The notes beneath the pieces were generated by a model. The model did no database searches, was not told where the DNA came from, and saw nothing but the letters and a program-made list of their open reading frames with translations. This document shows, in pieces, positions 34,059 to 42,707 of a stretch of 64,000 bases of DNA (within the stretch, counting starts at the first letter, position 1; each line of letters begins with the position of its first letter). The position numbers were made by a program, and so were the translations under genes. Origin of the DNA: CAVVJA01 sp963801715 (GTDB lineage: Bacteria; Actinomycetota; Actinomycetes; Mycobacteriales; Jatrophihabitantaceae); contig CAWDGB010000007.1 in assembly GCA_963801715.1 (NCBI GenBank), positions 62,001-126,000 of the forward strand, written 5' to 3'.

Positions 34059-34756
34059 AATGCGACTTCCGTGGACGGGGTGTAGGGGGCGCGACCGGAT
34101 CGTCGCGGCGGCGCATGAGCTTCGGCCCGTTTGGCAATCCCGCGCAACATTCCAAGGGCCATGACGAAGTCAGCCGGAATGATCAGTACCTGGTAGATCC
34201 AGGCGAACCATCGCGGTGCCATTCTGCCGCGAACTCGCAGATGCATGCGTGCCCCCGAACCGGGCAGGTCGATAACTTGGATGCACCACGTCCAGTCAAT
34301 GCTCACCCCAAACTTCTTACGCCATCCGGAGGGCAGATGAGTCGTGGAATGCAATACAAGTGAACGAGGCGCGTCAGCTACTTCGACCACGAACCAGGCG
34401 GTTCCAGGGGGACCGTCCGGAATGATGTCGCCAGCCTGTAGCTCCCGGACCAGCTCAGGGTCCAGGTGATCCAGGCTTGGCCAGTTATCCGGAAAGAGCA
34501 GCCGGTCGACCCAGGTCGGGGTGTAATAGCCGCCCAGGTGCCAACCCATCTGGGTCAGCCACGGCCAGATGTGCTCCGATGAGACTTCGAGCATGACGGC
34601 GTGGTCAGTCACAATCTGTGGTCGCGGAACTAGCTCGTCGCCCGGCAGCGTCCGCTGTTGCTCGTCCCGACTCGACCCAGCCCGCCGGCCGAGGAATTGG
34701 AACAGGACGTAGCCCGCCGTGACCGCACATGCCACGGCGGACCAGATCCGGCGCAT
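34055..34756 (-). CDS. SRPBCC family protein with N-terminal anchor
   Basis: 233 residues from ATG 34756. A hydrophobic N-terminus (AVACAVTAGYVLFQFLG) is followed by LPGDELVPRPQIVTDHAVMLEVSSEHIWPWLTQMGWHLGGYYTPTW in consecutive parts, the pattern of SRPBCC proteins with LPGD and WPWL motifs. The protein at 34838 is a paralogue with the same elements. Probably membrane-attached; the ligand is unknown. It overlaps the 193-residue gene that follows. Confidence 0.82.
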   Translation of the reverse strand: MRRIWSAVACAVTAGYVLFQFLGRRAGSSRDEQQRTLPGDELVPRPQIVTDHAVMLEVSSEHIWPWLTQMGWHLGGYYTPTWVDRLLFPDNWPSLDHLDPELVRELQAGDIIPDGPPGTAWFVVEVADAPRSLVLHSTTHLPSGWRKKFGVSIDWTWCIQVIDLPGSGARMHLRVRGRMAPRWFAWIYQVLIIPADFVMALGMLRGIAKRAEAHAPPRRSGRAPYTPSTEVAL

Positions 34757-34837
34757 TTCGGCTACCCCGGGACACACTCGTAGACGATCAACGTTTTCGT
34801 CGATCGCGCCGTCGGGTCGGGAGCAGAGATTTTGCGT

Positions 34838-35506
34838 TCACGTCCCTTCTCGGATCGAGGCCGCCGTGGCCGAGCGGGCTAGCCTGACGCCTCGCTCCGC
34901 TCGGGCCTTCACGCCGAGCAGCATTCGCCGCGTCATACCGGCAGTCAGTGGTGCCATCACGACGCCTGCGAGCCGCAGCCGTACCTGAGGCCGCTCGCTG
35001 CGGCTACGCGAGATCAGGCGGCAGCTGCGGGTTGAGGTCGGCACGATATGGAAGGTCCACACTGCGTTCCACGGCAGCGATGGTGGGCCCTCGCGCAGGA
35101 CCAGGCTGCGTGGCGCGTCAAGCCGCGCCACTGGCAACACCACACCGTCCGGCTGTCCCATCCAGCGCGGGGGAGTCAACCGGATGCTGTCACCCACGCT
35201 GAGGGTCTGCCATTGGGCGACGATCTGGTCGGCGCTGTGAATATGCAGCCCGACGAGGTTCTCCAGCCGGTCGTAGCTGTAGAAGCCGGCCCGATCTTGC
35301 CCGATCTGGACCAGCCACGGCCACACGTCGGCGGCGGGCGCCTCGATCGGCAGGGCAAGTGTCGTCATATCGGCGGGGTCGCGAACGAGCTCGTCACCTG
35401 GCAGGATCATCCACCGCTCAGCGGGAGTTGAGCCCCAATTACGCAGCCATCGCCAGCCGCTGACCATGACCGCACTAGCGGCCGCAAGCCGCAGCCAACC
35501 ACCCAT
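34838..35506 (-). CDS. SRPBCC family protein, paralogue
   Basis: 222 residues: ILPGDELVRDPADMTTLALPIEAPAADVWPWLVQIGQDRAGFYSYDRLENLVGLHIHSADQI in consecutive parts, then PDGVVLPVARLDAPRSLVLREG. It matches the neighbour at 34055 domain for domain (LPGDE, VWPWL, DAPRSLVL), so one arose from the other by duplication. The N-terminus is moderately hydrophobic. First gene of the three-gene minus-strand group. Confidence 0.82.
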   Translation of the reverse strand: MGGWLRLAAASAVMVSGWRWLRNWGSTPAERWMILPGDELVRDPADMTTLALPIEAPAADVWPWLVQIGQDRAGFYSYDRLENLVGLHIHSADQIVAQWQTLSVGDSIRLTPPRWMGQPDGVVLPVARLDAPRSLVLREGPPSLPWNAVWTFHIVPTSTRSCRLISRSRSERPQVRLRLAGVVMAPLTAGMTRRMLLGVKARAERGVRLARSATAASIREGT

Positions 35507-35576
35507 GCCGTCATTCTGGACGACGATCGTGCGGTGGCCCAGAGTCGAAGGTCACCCGCCGCGCGCCCCGGCGCGA

Positions 35577-36479
35577 TCAGGCGACGTGTGTCGGCACCAC
35601 GGCTACGGGACAGGTGGCGTGATGCAGCACCCCTTGGCTCACTGAGCCGAGCAGCGATCCCGGCAAGCCATGGTGCCCGGTTGCGCCGACAACGAGCAGG
35701 TACTGAGCAGAAGACGTAAGTACCAGGCCGGCGACCGGATGATCTCTGATGACTTCCGGATGCACGGTGACGTCCGGATATCGGTCACGCCAGCCGGCGA
35801 GCGCTTCGGAAAGCCACCTCTCCGCGCGGTCCGGTGCCGGCGGTGAGGGCCGCCACTTCATCGATGCCAACAGATCCGGATGCCAGCAAAACACCGGACG
35901 CAGCGGGACTTGATGTCTGCTGGCATGGTCGAAGCCGACGGCCAGGACGGTCTGCGAAGTGTCCGTGGTATCCACACCGACTACGACCGACGCGTCTTCC
36001 TCCCGTAATCCGGCTGGTCCCCGGACGACGATTATCGGACAATCCGTGCGCCCAGCCACAGCCACACCCACCGAGCCGAGTACGGCCGAGCGCAGTGCAG
36101 TCAGCTGACGCGAGCCGAGGACCAACTCTGTCGCAAACGACGCTTCCTGAACGAGCACACGACCCGGGCCACCCTCGATCGTCTCGCCCTCCACGACGAC
36201 CTCAGGATCAATCTCGCGGGCCTGGTCGATGATCCTCTCGATCAATTGTTCCGCGACGTGGTTCGGCTCCTGCAGATCCGCGTCCGGAATGTCGCGGTAC
36301 ATCGGTTCGCGCATCGAGGGAGTGCCGGAGAAGGCGTTAACCACCTTGACCGCAACGCCGAGGGTCCGGGCGTCCGAGACCGCCCAGTGCAGTGCGAGGT
36401 CTGAACTCGGTTCGTCATTCACCCCGACAAGAACGGGGCCCGGCCTGCGCGGGATGGACATCACGCCCCTCGTCGTCAT
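35577..36479 (-). CDS. Tandem universal stress protein (UspA x2)
   Basis: 300 residues with two Usp domains. The first starts PVLVGVNDEPSSDLALHWAVSDAR and contains ELVLGSRQLTALRSAVLGSVGVAVAGRTDCPIIVV; the second starts SVVVGVDTTDTSQ and has LLVVGATGHHGLPGSLLGSVSQGVLHHATCPVAVV in consecutive parts. The G-2x-G-9x-G-S/T ATP-binding pattern is clear in the second domain, so it probably binds ATP. Such proteins respond to hypoxia or stationary phase in actinobacteria. ATG 36479 or the internal ATG at 36461. Confidence 0.93.
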   Translation of the reverse strand: MTTRGVMSIPRRPGPVLVGVNDEPSSDLALHWAVSDARTLGVAVKVVNAFSGTPSMREPMYRDIPDADLQEPNHVAEQLIERIIDQAREIDPEVVVEGETIEGGPGRVLVQEASFATELVLGSRQLTALRSAVLGSVGVAVAGRTDCPIIVVRGPAGLREEDASVVVGVDTTDTSQTVLAVGFDHASRHQVPLRPVFCWHPDLLASMKWRPSPPAPDRAERWLSEALAGWRDRYPDVTVHPEVIRDHPVAGLVLTSSAQYLLVVGATGHHGLPGSLLGSVSQGVLHHATCPVAVVPTHVA

Positions 36480-36660
36480 CGCATGGTGAAGGTCTCAGTG
36501 CCCGGACGTCCCGCCTCAAGCAAGCTCGACTGCGAGCGTCCCAGCGCGGTGGGTAGGTTCGTGCATCCAGTTGGTCACTCTCCGCAGTGCGCTGCGCGCC
36601 GCCGTTCGAGGTCACGCGAGCCGTGGAGACGCACGATGCCGCGGCTCGTGTAGAGCCGAG

Positions 36661-36996
36661 TCAGGCCGACCGATACCGGTAGCTGGGCCGCTCGGGGAGC
36701 GCGTTGCTCACCTCGAGCGCTTGCGCCTTTTCAACGACCTGCCCGCGGGCGACCCGGCGGAGGTCGACCTCCGGATGTGCGAGGGTGAAGTGACTGTTCG
36801 CGGACGCCTGGGCGAGATCTCTGGCGAGGTCAGCGGCGATTTTGCCGAGGGCGTCGAGGACAACAGCGGGCTCCTGGAGCGCAACCATGTCGTCCATGGC
36901 GCGAATGAACGCCGGCAAATCCTCGTTGAGTTCGGCTACCACGATGTCGGAGGCGATCCGGATTCCCCGAACCGAGCGAAGGTCGCTGCGAACCAT
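36661..36996 (-). CDS. Hypothetical protein, 111 aa
   Basis: Reads as a plausible helical protein: IVVAELNEDLPAFIRAMDDMVALQEPAVVLDALGKIAADLARDLAQ, in parts, with a Ser/Tyr-rich end. No domain recognised. The opposite strand is also open over this stretch, but the minus frame has a more protein-like composition. The ribosome-binding site is weak. Confidence 0.45.
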   Translation of the reverse strand: MVRSDLRSVRGIRIASDIVVAELNEDLPAFIRAMDDMVALQEPAVVLDALGKIAADLARDLAQASANSHFTLAHPEVDLRRVARGQVVEKAQALEVSNALPERPSYRYRSA

Positions 36997-37103
36997 GGGC
37001 GGTGAGCCTACCGCGAGGCCGAGGCCAGGCTGATACCGGGCCCACCCAGCTCGGACAGTGGCCGGTCAGCCGCGGGAAAGGCCTTTGTTCAGAGACTTCC
37101 GGG

Positions 37104-37394
37104 CTAACCGCCGGCCATCGCGCCCACCACCAGGAGCGGCTCCTTGCCTTCGGCCACCGCGGCGGGGAGGGGATCGTCTGGTGATTCGTGGGACAGGTCC
37201 GCTTCGCATGCGAAGAATCGGACGAACGCTCGGCGCTGGCCGGTTGTCGGGTCGCGGAGCGTGCCGCGCAGCGCCGGATAGCGTAGCTCGAGTGCGTCGA
37301 GCACGGCTCGCTGGGTGGCTACTGACTGCACCTCTATCTCGCGGTCACAGTGTGCAAGCTGACGCAGATGTGCGGGTAGCACGACGCGAATCAT
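37104..37394 (-). CDS. MoaD/ThiS-like ubiquitin-fold protein
   Basis: 96 residues ending LLVVGAMAGG. The beta-grasp pattern IRVVLPAHLRQLAHCDREIEVQ, LDALELRYPALRGTLRD and FVRFFACEADLSHE fits MoaD/ThiS sulfur carriers, and the terminal Gly-Gly is the site that is adenylated and thiocarboxylated. Its ATG overlaps the stop of the BNR-repeat gene upstream. No other molybdopterin gene is near, so the acceptor of sulfur or a conjugation target is unknown. Confidence 0.85.
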   Translation of the reverse strand: MIRVVLPAHLRQLAHCDREIEVQSVATQRAVLDALELRYPALRGTLRDPTTGQRRAFVRFFACEADLSHESPDDPLPAAVAEGKEPLLVVGAMAGG

Positions 37395-38506
37395 GGCAGC
37401 GTCTGCACCTCGACGGAGAGCACTGCCGGCAGGTCTCTGACGACGGGCGCCCACCTGTCGCCGGAGTCGGTCGAGGCGTACACCTGCCCTCCCGTCGTCC
37501 CGAAGTAGATGCCGCAGTCAGGCAGCGAATCGACTGCCATGGCGTCGCGCAATACGTTGACGTAGCAATGTTCCTGCGGCAATCCGTTCGTCAGCGCCTC
37601 CCAGGTAATACCTCCGGTGCGGCTGCGATATACCCGCAGCTTGGCCTCCGGAGGAAAGTGGTGCGAGTCGCTGGTGATGGGGACGACGTACACAGTCTCC
37701 GGCTCGTGCGCATGAACACTGATCGGAAACCCGAAATCTGTCGGCAGATTTCCGCTGACCTCTTCCCAGCTGTCGCCCCCGTCGTCGCTGCGCATGACGT
37801 CCCAATGCTTCTGCATGAACAGCGTGGCGGGCCGAGAGGGATGCATTGCCAGCTTATGTACGCAGTGCCCGACCTCGGCGGCTGGCGAGGGAATCCCGTC
37901 GGATAGCAGGCCTTTATTTATCGGCTGCCAGGAGCTGCCGCCGTCATCGGTCCGGAACACTCCTGCCGCTGAGATCGCCACGACGATACGGTCGGGATCG
38001 TGCGGATCAAGAATGATCGTGTGCAAGCACATTCCGCCGGCGCCTGGCTGCCACTGCGGGCCCGAGTCATGCTCGCGCAATCCTCGCATCTCTTGCCAGC
38101 TGGCCGCGCCGTCCGTCGAACGGAACAAGGCGGCATCCTCGACGCCTGCGTACACGGTCTCCCGGTCGGTCAGGGATGGCTCCAGGTGCCATACTCGTGC
38201 GAACTCCCACGGGTGCGGCGTCCCGTCGTACCACTGGTGCGTTCCCGGCACGCCCGCATAGTCGAAGTCATTGCTCATCGTCTCCCAGGTTCGCCCAGCG
38301 TTGTCGGAACGCTGGATCACCTGGCCGAACCAGCTGGTGGATTGGGATGCGTACAGCCGGTCCGGATCCACCGGTGAGCCGGCTAGGTGGTATACCTCCC
38401 AGCCCGCGAAGTGCGGCCCGCTCACGTCCCACGTCTGCCGCCGCTCGTCTGAATTGAGGATGAAGGCACCCTTGCGAGTGCCGACCAGAACCCGTACCTC
38501 GCTCAC
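37391..38506 (-). CDS. BNR/sialidase-like beta-propeller protein
   Basis: 371 residues from GTG 38506, seven bases after AGGAGT. Repeated Asp-box-like motifs occur: RSDNAGRTWETM, RSTDGAASWQEM, RTDDGGSSWQPI, RSDDGGDSWEEV, RSRTGGITWEAL, ASTDSGDRWAPV, so six or seven propeller blades. No signal peptide is seen. This family (exo-alpha-sialidase/WD40-like annotation) is regularly coupled to the MoaD-like gene that follows; the catalytic role is not established. A longer frame to 38671 would translate repeat copy C and is not preferred. Confidence 0.88.
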   Translation of the reverse strand: MSEVRVLVGTRKGAFILNSDERRQTWDVSGPHFAGWEVYHLAGSPVDPDRLYASQSTSWFGQVIQRSDNAGRTWETMSNDFDYAGVPGTHQWYDGTPHPWEFARVWHLEPSLTDRETVYAGVEDAALFRSTDGAASWQEMRGLREHDSGPQWQPGAGGMCLHTIILDPHDPDRIVVAISAAGVFRTDDGGSSWQPINKGLLSDGIPSPAAEVGHCVHKLAMHPSRPATLFMQKHWDVMRSDDGGDSWEEVSGNLPTDFGFPISVHAHEPETVYVVPITSDSHHFPPEAKLRVYRSRTGGITWEALTNGLPQEHCYVNVLRDAMAVDSLPDCGIYFGTTGGQVYASTDSGDRWAPVVRDLPAVLSVEVQTLP

Positions 38507-38578
38507 TCCCACACTCCTAACGTCTCTTGCTCCGAAGAATAGGACGGCACGCAGGCTCGCTCGGACGCACCCATCGCT

Positions 38579-38626
38579 GATGATCTTGGACTTGTCGATG
38601 CTGGGCGGCACTAGCTCCACGATCAC
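38579..38626. repeat. Dispersed palindromic repeat, copy C
   Basis: GATGATCTTGGACTT at the left and AGCTCCACGATCAC at the right are imperfectly complementary. In the inverse orientation it aligns with copies A and B around AAGTCCAAGATCATC. It lies between the divergent BNR and acyl-CoA ligase genes. Confidence 0.6.
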
Positions 38627-38723
38627 GACATGGCCTTCGAAGGACTCGAGGGGCTTGGTGTTGACACACAATGCCTGGCATCAGACGGTTGACGGCACGT
38701 GTGTCGATCAGCGTGAGGACGCC

Positions 38724-40316
38724 ATGACCAGGTTCGATGACAAGCTCGCCGCGACAATTGCTCACGCCCGCCGCCACACATTGGGCGACCTCGTGCGCCG
38801 TACCGCCAGCCGGGCGCCGGACAAGACTGCCCTTATCTACCGCGATCTGCGGCAGAGCTACGCCGAGTTGGACGCGACAATCAACCGCACGGCGAACGCG
38901 CTGGCGCAGCGCGGGGTCGTGAAGGGCGAACGGATCGCCTTGCTCTCGCACAACAACCACGCCTACGTGGTCACCTGCCTAGCTCTCGCAAGACTCGGCG
39001 CGATCACGGTGCCGGTTAACTTCGTGCTCGGCGCCGCGGAGGTCGCGTTCATTCTCGAACACGCTGGGGCGGTCGGTGTCGTCGTCGAGGACACGCTGGT
39101 CCCGATCGCCGAAGAGGCGATCAAGACAGCCCGCGCGGACGCGATGAAGATCCGCGGAGCCATCGGTGGCCCGACCGACCTGCCCGACGGCTGGGAACCG
39201 TTCACGGCCTGGTCCGAACACCCGGACGCAACCGCCCCGGACGTACCGATCGACGACGATGACGTTCTGCAACTGATCTACACGAGCGGTACCGAGGCAC
39301 GCCCCAAGGGCACGATGATGACCAGCCGCAACCTGATCGCGCAGTATGTCAGCTGCATCATCGACGGCCGCTACAGCGACCTTGACGTGGAGATTCACGC
39401 GCTGCCGCTGTTTCATGTGGCTGCCCAGCACTGCTTCCTGATGCCGGGTCTCTACGTTGGCGCGACCAACATCGTGGTGGATGGCCCGGAACCCAGCACG
39501 GTCTTGGCCACAGTCGAGCGCGAGAAGGTCACGAAGTTGTTCTGCCCGCCCACGGTATGGATTGGCCTGCTCCGGCACCCGGACTTCGACCGCCGCGACC
39601 TGTCGTCACTGCGCAAAGGCTATTACGGCGCGTCCATCATGCCGGTCGAGGTCATCAAGGAACTCAGCGCCCGGCTGCCGCAGATGGAGCTGTTCAACTA
39701 CTACGGCCAAACCGAACTGTCTGCGGTGGCGTTGATCTTGCCGCCGGAGGACCAGGTTCGCAAGCCAGGCTCAGCCGGCCGGCCGGCTATCAACGTGGAG
39801 ACGATCCTCGTCGACGACGACGGGCTACCGGTACCTCCGGGTGTCGAGGGCGAGATTGTGCACCGCAGTCCACACATCACGGCTGGGTACTGGAACGACC
39901 CGGGCAAGACCGCCAACGCGTTCCGCAGTGGCTGGTTCCACAGCGGCGACCTCGGCGTAATGGACGGGGACGGCTACATCACTGTTGTCGACCGCAAAAA
40001 GGACATGATCAATACGGGCGGGGAGAATGTCGCCAGCCGCGAGGTGGAGGAGGTTCTCTTCCAGCACCCAGGGGTGAGCGAGGCGGCCGTGTTCGGTATT
40101 CCCCACCCACGGTGGATCGAGGCGGTCGCCGCTGTGGTGGTGCCGCGCAACGAGCAGACCCTTTCCAGTGGGGAATTGATCGCGTTCTGCCGGGAACGAC
40201 TCGCCGGCTACAAGACCCCGAAGTACTTCGTCGTTGTCGACGCACTTCCCAAGAACGCGAGCGGCAAGATCCTCAAGCGTGACCTGCGCATCACCTACGC
40301 GCATCTCGCTGACTAG
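38724..40316 (+). CDS. AMP-dependent acyl-CoA synthetase/ligase
   Basis: 530 residues. Motifs of the ANL superfamily: LIYTSGTEARPKGTMMT (ATP loop, with Glu-Ala instead of the usual Thr-Gly), YYGQTELS, WFHSGDLGVMDGDGYITVVDR and the catalytic Lys in LPKNASGKILKRDLR. It should activate a carboxylic acid as its CoA thioester through an acyl-AMP. The clean start has GAGGAC upstream. It lies near an SDR, an enoyl-CoA hydratase and a flavoprotein, which suggests a shared catabolic pathway, but no regulator is adjacent. Confidence 0.93.
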   Translation: MTRFDDKLAATIAHARRHTLGDLVRRTASRAPDKTALIYRDLRQSYAELDATINRTANALAQRGVVKGERIALLSHNNHAYVVTCLALARLGAITVPVNFVLGAAEVAFILEHAGAVGVVVEDTLVPIAEEAIKTARADAMKIRGAIGGPTDLPDGWEPFTAWSEHPDATAPDVPIDDDDVLQLIYTSGTEARPKGTMMTSRNLIAQYVSCIIDGRYSDLDVEIHALPLFHVAAQHCFLMPGLYVGATNIVVDGPEPSTVLATVEREKVTKLFCPPTVWIGLLRHPDFDRRDLSSLRKGYYGASIMPVEVIKELSARLPQMELFNYYGQTELSAVALILPPEDQVRKPGSAGRPAINVETILVDDDGLPVPPGVEGEIVHRSPHITAGYWNDPGKTANAFRSGWFHSGDLGVMDGDGYITVVDRKKDMINTGGENVASREVEEVLFQHPGVSEAAVFGIPHPRWIEAVAAVVVPRNEQTLSSGELIAFCRERLAGYKTPKYFVVVDALPKNASGKILKRDLRITYAHLAD

Positions 40317-40340
40317 ACGCGCGGCCGGGCGGACTTTCGT

Positions 40341-41114
40341 TCACGGAGTGAGACCGCCGCCGACCGTGATCGTCTCGCCATGCATGTACGGGACCTCGTC
40401 ACTGAGGATCCACGCCGCGGCCGCGGCGATCTCCTCCGTGGCGGCGTACCGCTTCAGCGGAACCATCTGCTCCATGGCCTGTTTGAATGACACGGCATCG
40501 GTACCGGCGGCCGAGCCCATGGATTCCTCGAGTGAGCGCATCATGCGGGTGTCGACGACCCCCGGCGCTAGCGCGTTGACCCTGATTCCTGGTGGCGTCT
40601 CCTTGGCCAGGCATCGAACCAGGCCCAGCACAGCGTGCTTGGAGGCGTTGTAGATAGCCGTGGTCGGCGACCCCATGACCGAGGCCAATGAGGACGTGAA
40701 TAGCAGTCCGCCGCCGTCGCCTTGCTCGATGAAGCGCGCGACTGCCGCCTGCCCGCAGAGGAACGCTCCACGCACGTTGACCGCGAACACCTGGTCGAAA
40801 ACGGCTATGTCCAGGTCTACGACCATGTGCGCCGTACCCTCTATCCCGGCGTTGGCATGAAAGAGGTCGAGCCGGCCGAAGTTGTCGACCGCCGCTCCCA
40901 CGCACGCGGCGGCGCCCTCTGGCGTGCTGACGTCCGCGCCGACGCCGACTGCTCCGTTGCCGAGCCGCTTAGCCAGGTCGGTGGCCCGGCCCTCGTCGAT
41001 GTCGGCTGCGACGAGGCGGCAGCCTTCGGACGCCAGCCGCTCGCACGTCGCGGTACCTATGCCGCCAGCGGCACCGGTGACAACGGCGACCTTTCCGTTG
41101 AGTCCCTTGAGCAC
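40341..41114 (-). CDS. Short-chain dehydrogenase/reductase
   Basis: 257 residues with the SDR elements VVTGAAGGIG (cofactor), NAG (FHANAGIEG), the catalytic Ser (FTSSLAS) and YNASK. GTG 41114 follows AAGGAGGCG. It is convergent with the acyl-CoA ligase gene, with stops 24 bases apart. Likely oxidises or reduces a hydroxyl/keto group in the same region's catabolism; substrate unknown. Confidence 0.93.
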   Translation of the reverse strand: MLKGLNGKVAVVTGAAGGIGTATCERLASEGCRLVAADIDEGRATDLAKRLGNGAVGVGADVSTPEGAAACVGAAVDNFGRLDLFHANAGIEGTAHMVVDLDIAVFDQVFAVNVRGAFLCGQAAVARFIEQGDGGGLLFTSSLASVMGSPTTAIYNASKHAVLGLVRCLAKETPPGIRVNALAPGVVDTRMMRSLEESMGSAAGTDAVSFKQAMEQMVPLKRYAATEEIAAAAAWILSDEVPYMHGETITVGGGLTP

Positions 41115-41742
41115 AGAACGCCTCCTTCAGACCGCGAGCGGGAGCTAGACTTTCGGACATTCTCGGCCGACTAGAACACGGGGCCGGTCAACGCATGCTA
41201 GATCTTGCCCGCCGTCTCGGTCTGGGTCGGGTTAGTCGTCGTCTGAGACGTGGGGCGTGATGACCTTCTGATCGGGGGGGCGTCGCGGGCCGTGCCGCTG
41301 TCCTCGGCGGGCAGGTGCGCTGCGGATGGCTAGGCGCTCGCCGATGCCCGGTGGGGCGGGTGCGTGCGTTCCCAGTTTGAGCCAGACGGTGCAACTAGTG
41401 TCGCGTGTCCGGAATATGTTCACGCATGCGGGACGCTCACGCGCATACCGGTTGCGTTGTCGCCACGCCACAAAACCACCCGCGAAATCGCTGCGCGATT
41501 TCGCGAGGACCCCGGCCGTGTCGGCGCCACCGTTGATATGGCCTTCGTCGTCCGCCTTGCTGGTGCCCGCGTGGTTCGCCGCATCGGGCAACGATTCGGA
41601 TACGCGACACTGGGGGTACCAAAGGACGGTGCCCCGACCGAGATTGCGCGGAGGTGATGGAACGGCGGCGAACGAAGGCGTTCGATGTCACGGTGTCGAA
41701 TGCGTGGCTACCAGCGGGACGCATGGCAAAGGGAGTCCGACT
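41115..41742. other. Noncoding gap with strong palindrome
   Basis: About 630 bases without a supported gene. At 41481-41505 an 11-base arm CGCGAAATCGC and its exact complement flank TGC, a perfect 25-base inverted repeat. The gene that follows is open upstream as far as 41326 but without family-like sequence. No other signal recognised. Confidence 0.5.
41481..41505. repeat. Perfect 11-base-arm inverted repeat
   Basis: Arms CGCGAAATCGC and GCGATTTCGCG around the three bases TGC. Such a tight palindrome could be a protein-binding site or a short hairpin; neighbours give no direct clue. Confidence 0.5.
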
Positions 41743-42381
41743 ATGGCGGCGCTTGCCGGGAAGGGCGCAGAGTTTGGCGCGTCGCCGACGCTCGAGGTTC
41801 GATGGATCCTGCCCGGCGAGCTCGATGGTCAGACCATCGAGTGGTTTGGCCGGTTTCCAATGGCGACTGAGTCACGCATAGACGACTATCTGATCGGCCC
41901 AGATCTGGGGGAGGCATCGGTGAAGATCCGGGCCGGTCGTGCGCTGGAAGTGAAGATGTATGGCGGACCGCTTGCCGTGATCCAGGTTCCAGGCCGGGCG
42001 CGGGGGCTCATGGAGTTCTGGCAGAAATGGTCCTTCCCGTTAGGTTCGATCGGCCAGACAAATGAATCGGGTTGGCGGCCGGTGCACAAAGTGCGGCGCA
42101 TGACCTTCTTCTCGTTCGACGCCGTGCCCTTGTCGATGGCAGTCGGGAAGCCGGAAGGCGGCGTGGGATGTGCTGTGGAACTTACCGAGGTCACAATGCT
42201 CGGCCGGAACTGGTGGACTCTAGGCTTCGAGGCGATCGGGGCGACAGACAACCTGCGTGGCATGCTCGAGTCGACTGCGGCGCACGTATTCGATCCGGCG
42301 ATCGCGGACGGATTCGAGTTCACGCTGGACGAATCGGGCTCGTACGCAAGTTGGCTTCGAAAGCAGCGTGATGCTCGCTGA
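41743..42381 (+). CDS. Hypothetical protein with CYTH-like features
   Basis: 212 residues from ATG 41743 with AAAGGGAG upstream. LEVRWILPGELDGQTIEWFG, ESRIDDYLIG and SVKIRAGRALEVKMYGG alternate charged strands as in CYTH/triphosphate-tunnel proteins, and Glu and Arg/Lys residues in EVRW and KIRAG would fit a polyphosphate-binding tunnel. The similarity is by pattern only and weak in the second half (MLGRNWWTLGFEAIGA). No signal peptide. Function uncertain. Confidence 0.65.
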   Translation: MAALAGKGAEFGASPTLEVRWILPGELDGQTIEWFGRFPMATESRIDDYLIGPDLGEASVKIRAGRALEVKMYGGPLAVIQVPGRARGLMEFWQKWSFPLGSIGQTNESGWRPVHKVRRMTFFSFDAVPLSMAVGKPEGGVGCAVELTEVTMLGRNWWTLGFEAIGATDNLRGMLESTAAHVFDPAIADGFEFTLDESGSYASWLRKQRDAR

Positions 42382-42707
42382 CGATGTTCTCGATCTTGCG
42401 CCTCACCGAGCGGCGCACCGTGCTGACCGCTATCTCTGCGTCACAGCCGTGCGAACGACCTCGGACGCTGCGCACTCCCGTCGACGCGAAGTGTGACGCG
42501 CCAGCGGGCGGAGGGGCGGACGCCCGTTAGGGAGCCATGGTCGGTCTTGAGGCTCACATGCGCCTTGTCCGAGCGCGTTCCTCGCGCAAGGCTGTCACTG
42601 TACGGCCGCGATGCCCGCGGTGCCGGATCAGATTGTCGGAGGAGCTTCGATGCTGTCGCCAAGCGGCAACATGGCGACCATCGTCACGCGTGAGGGATGA
42701 GACGGCC
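42382..42707. other. Noncoding gap
   Basis: About 325 bases with only short frames and no recognised signal. Confidence 0.4.

Noticed and set aside
41326..41742. 5' extension of the CYTH-like gene
   Set aside because: The extension lacks protein-like sequence, and a good ribosome-binding site precedes ATG 41743.
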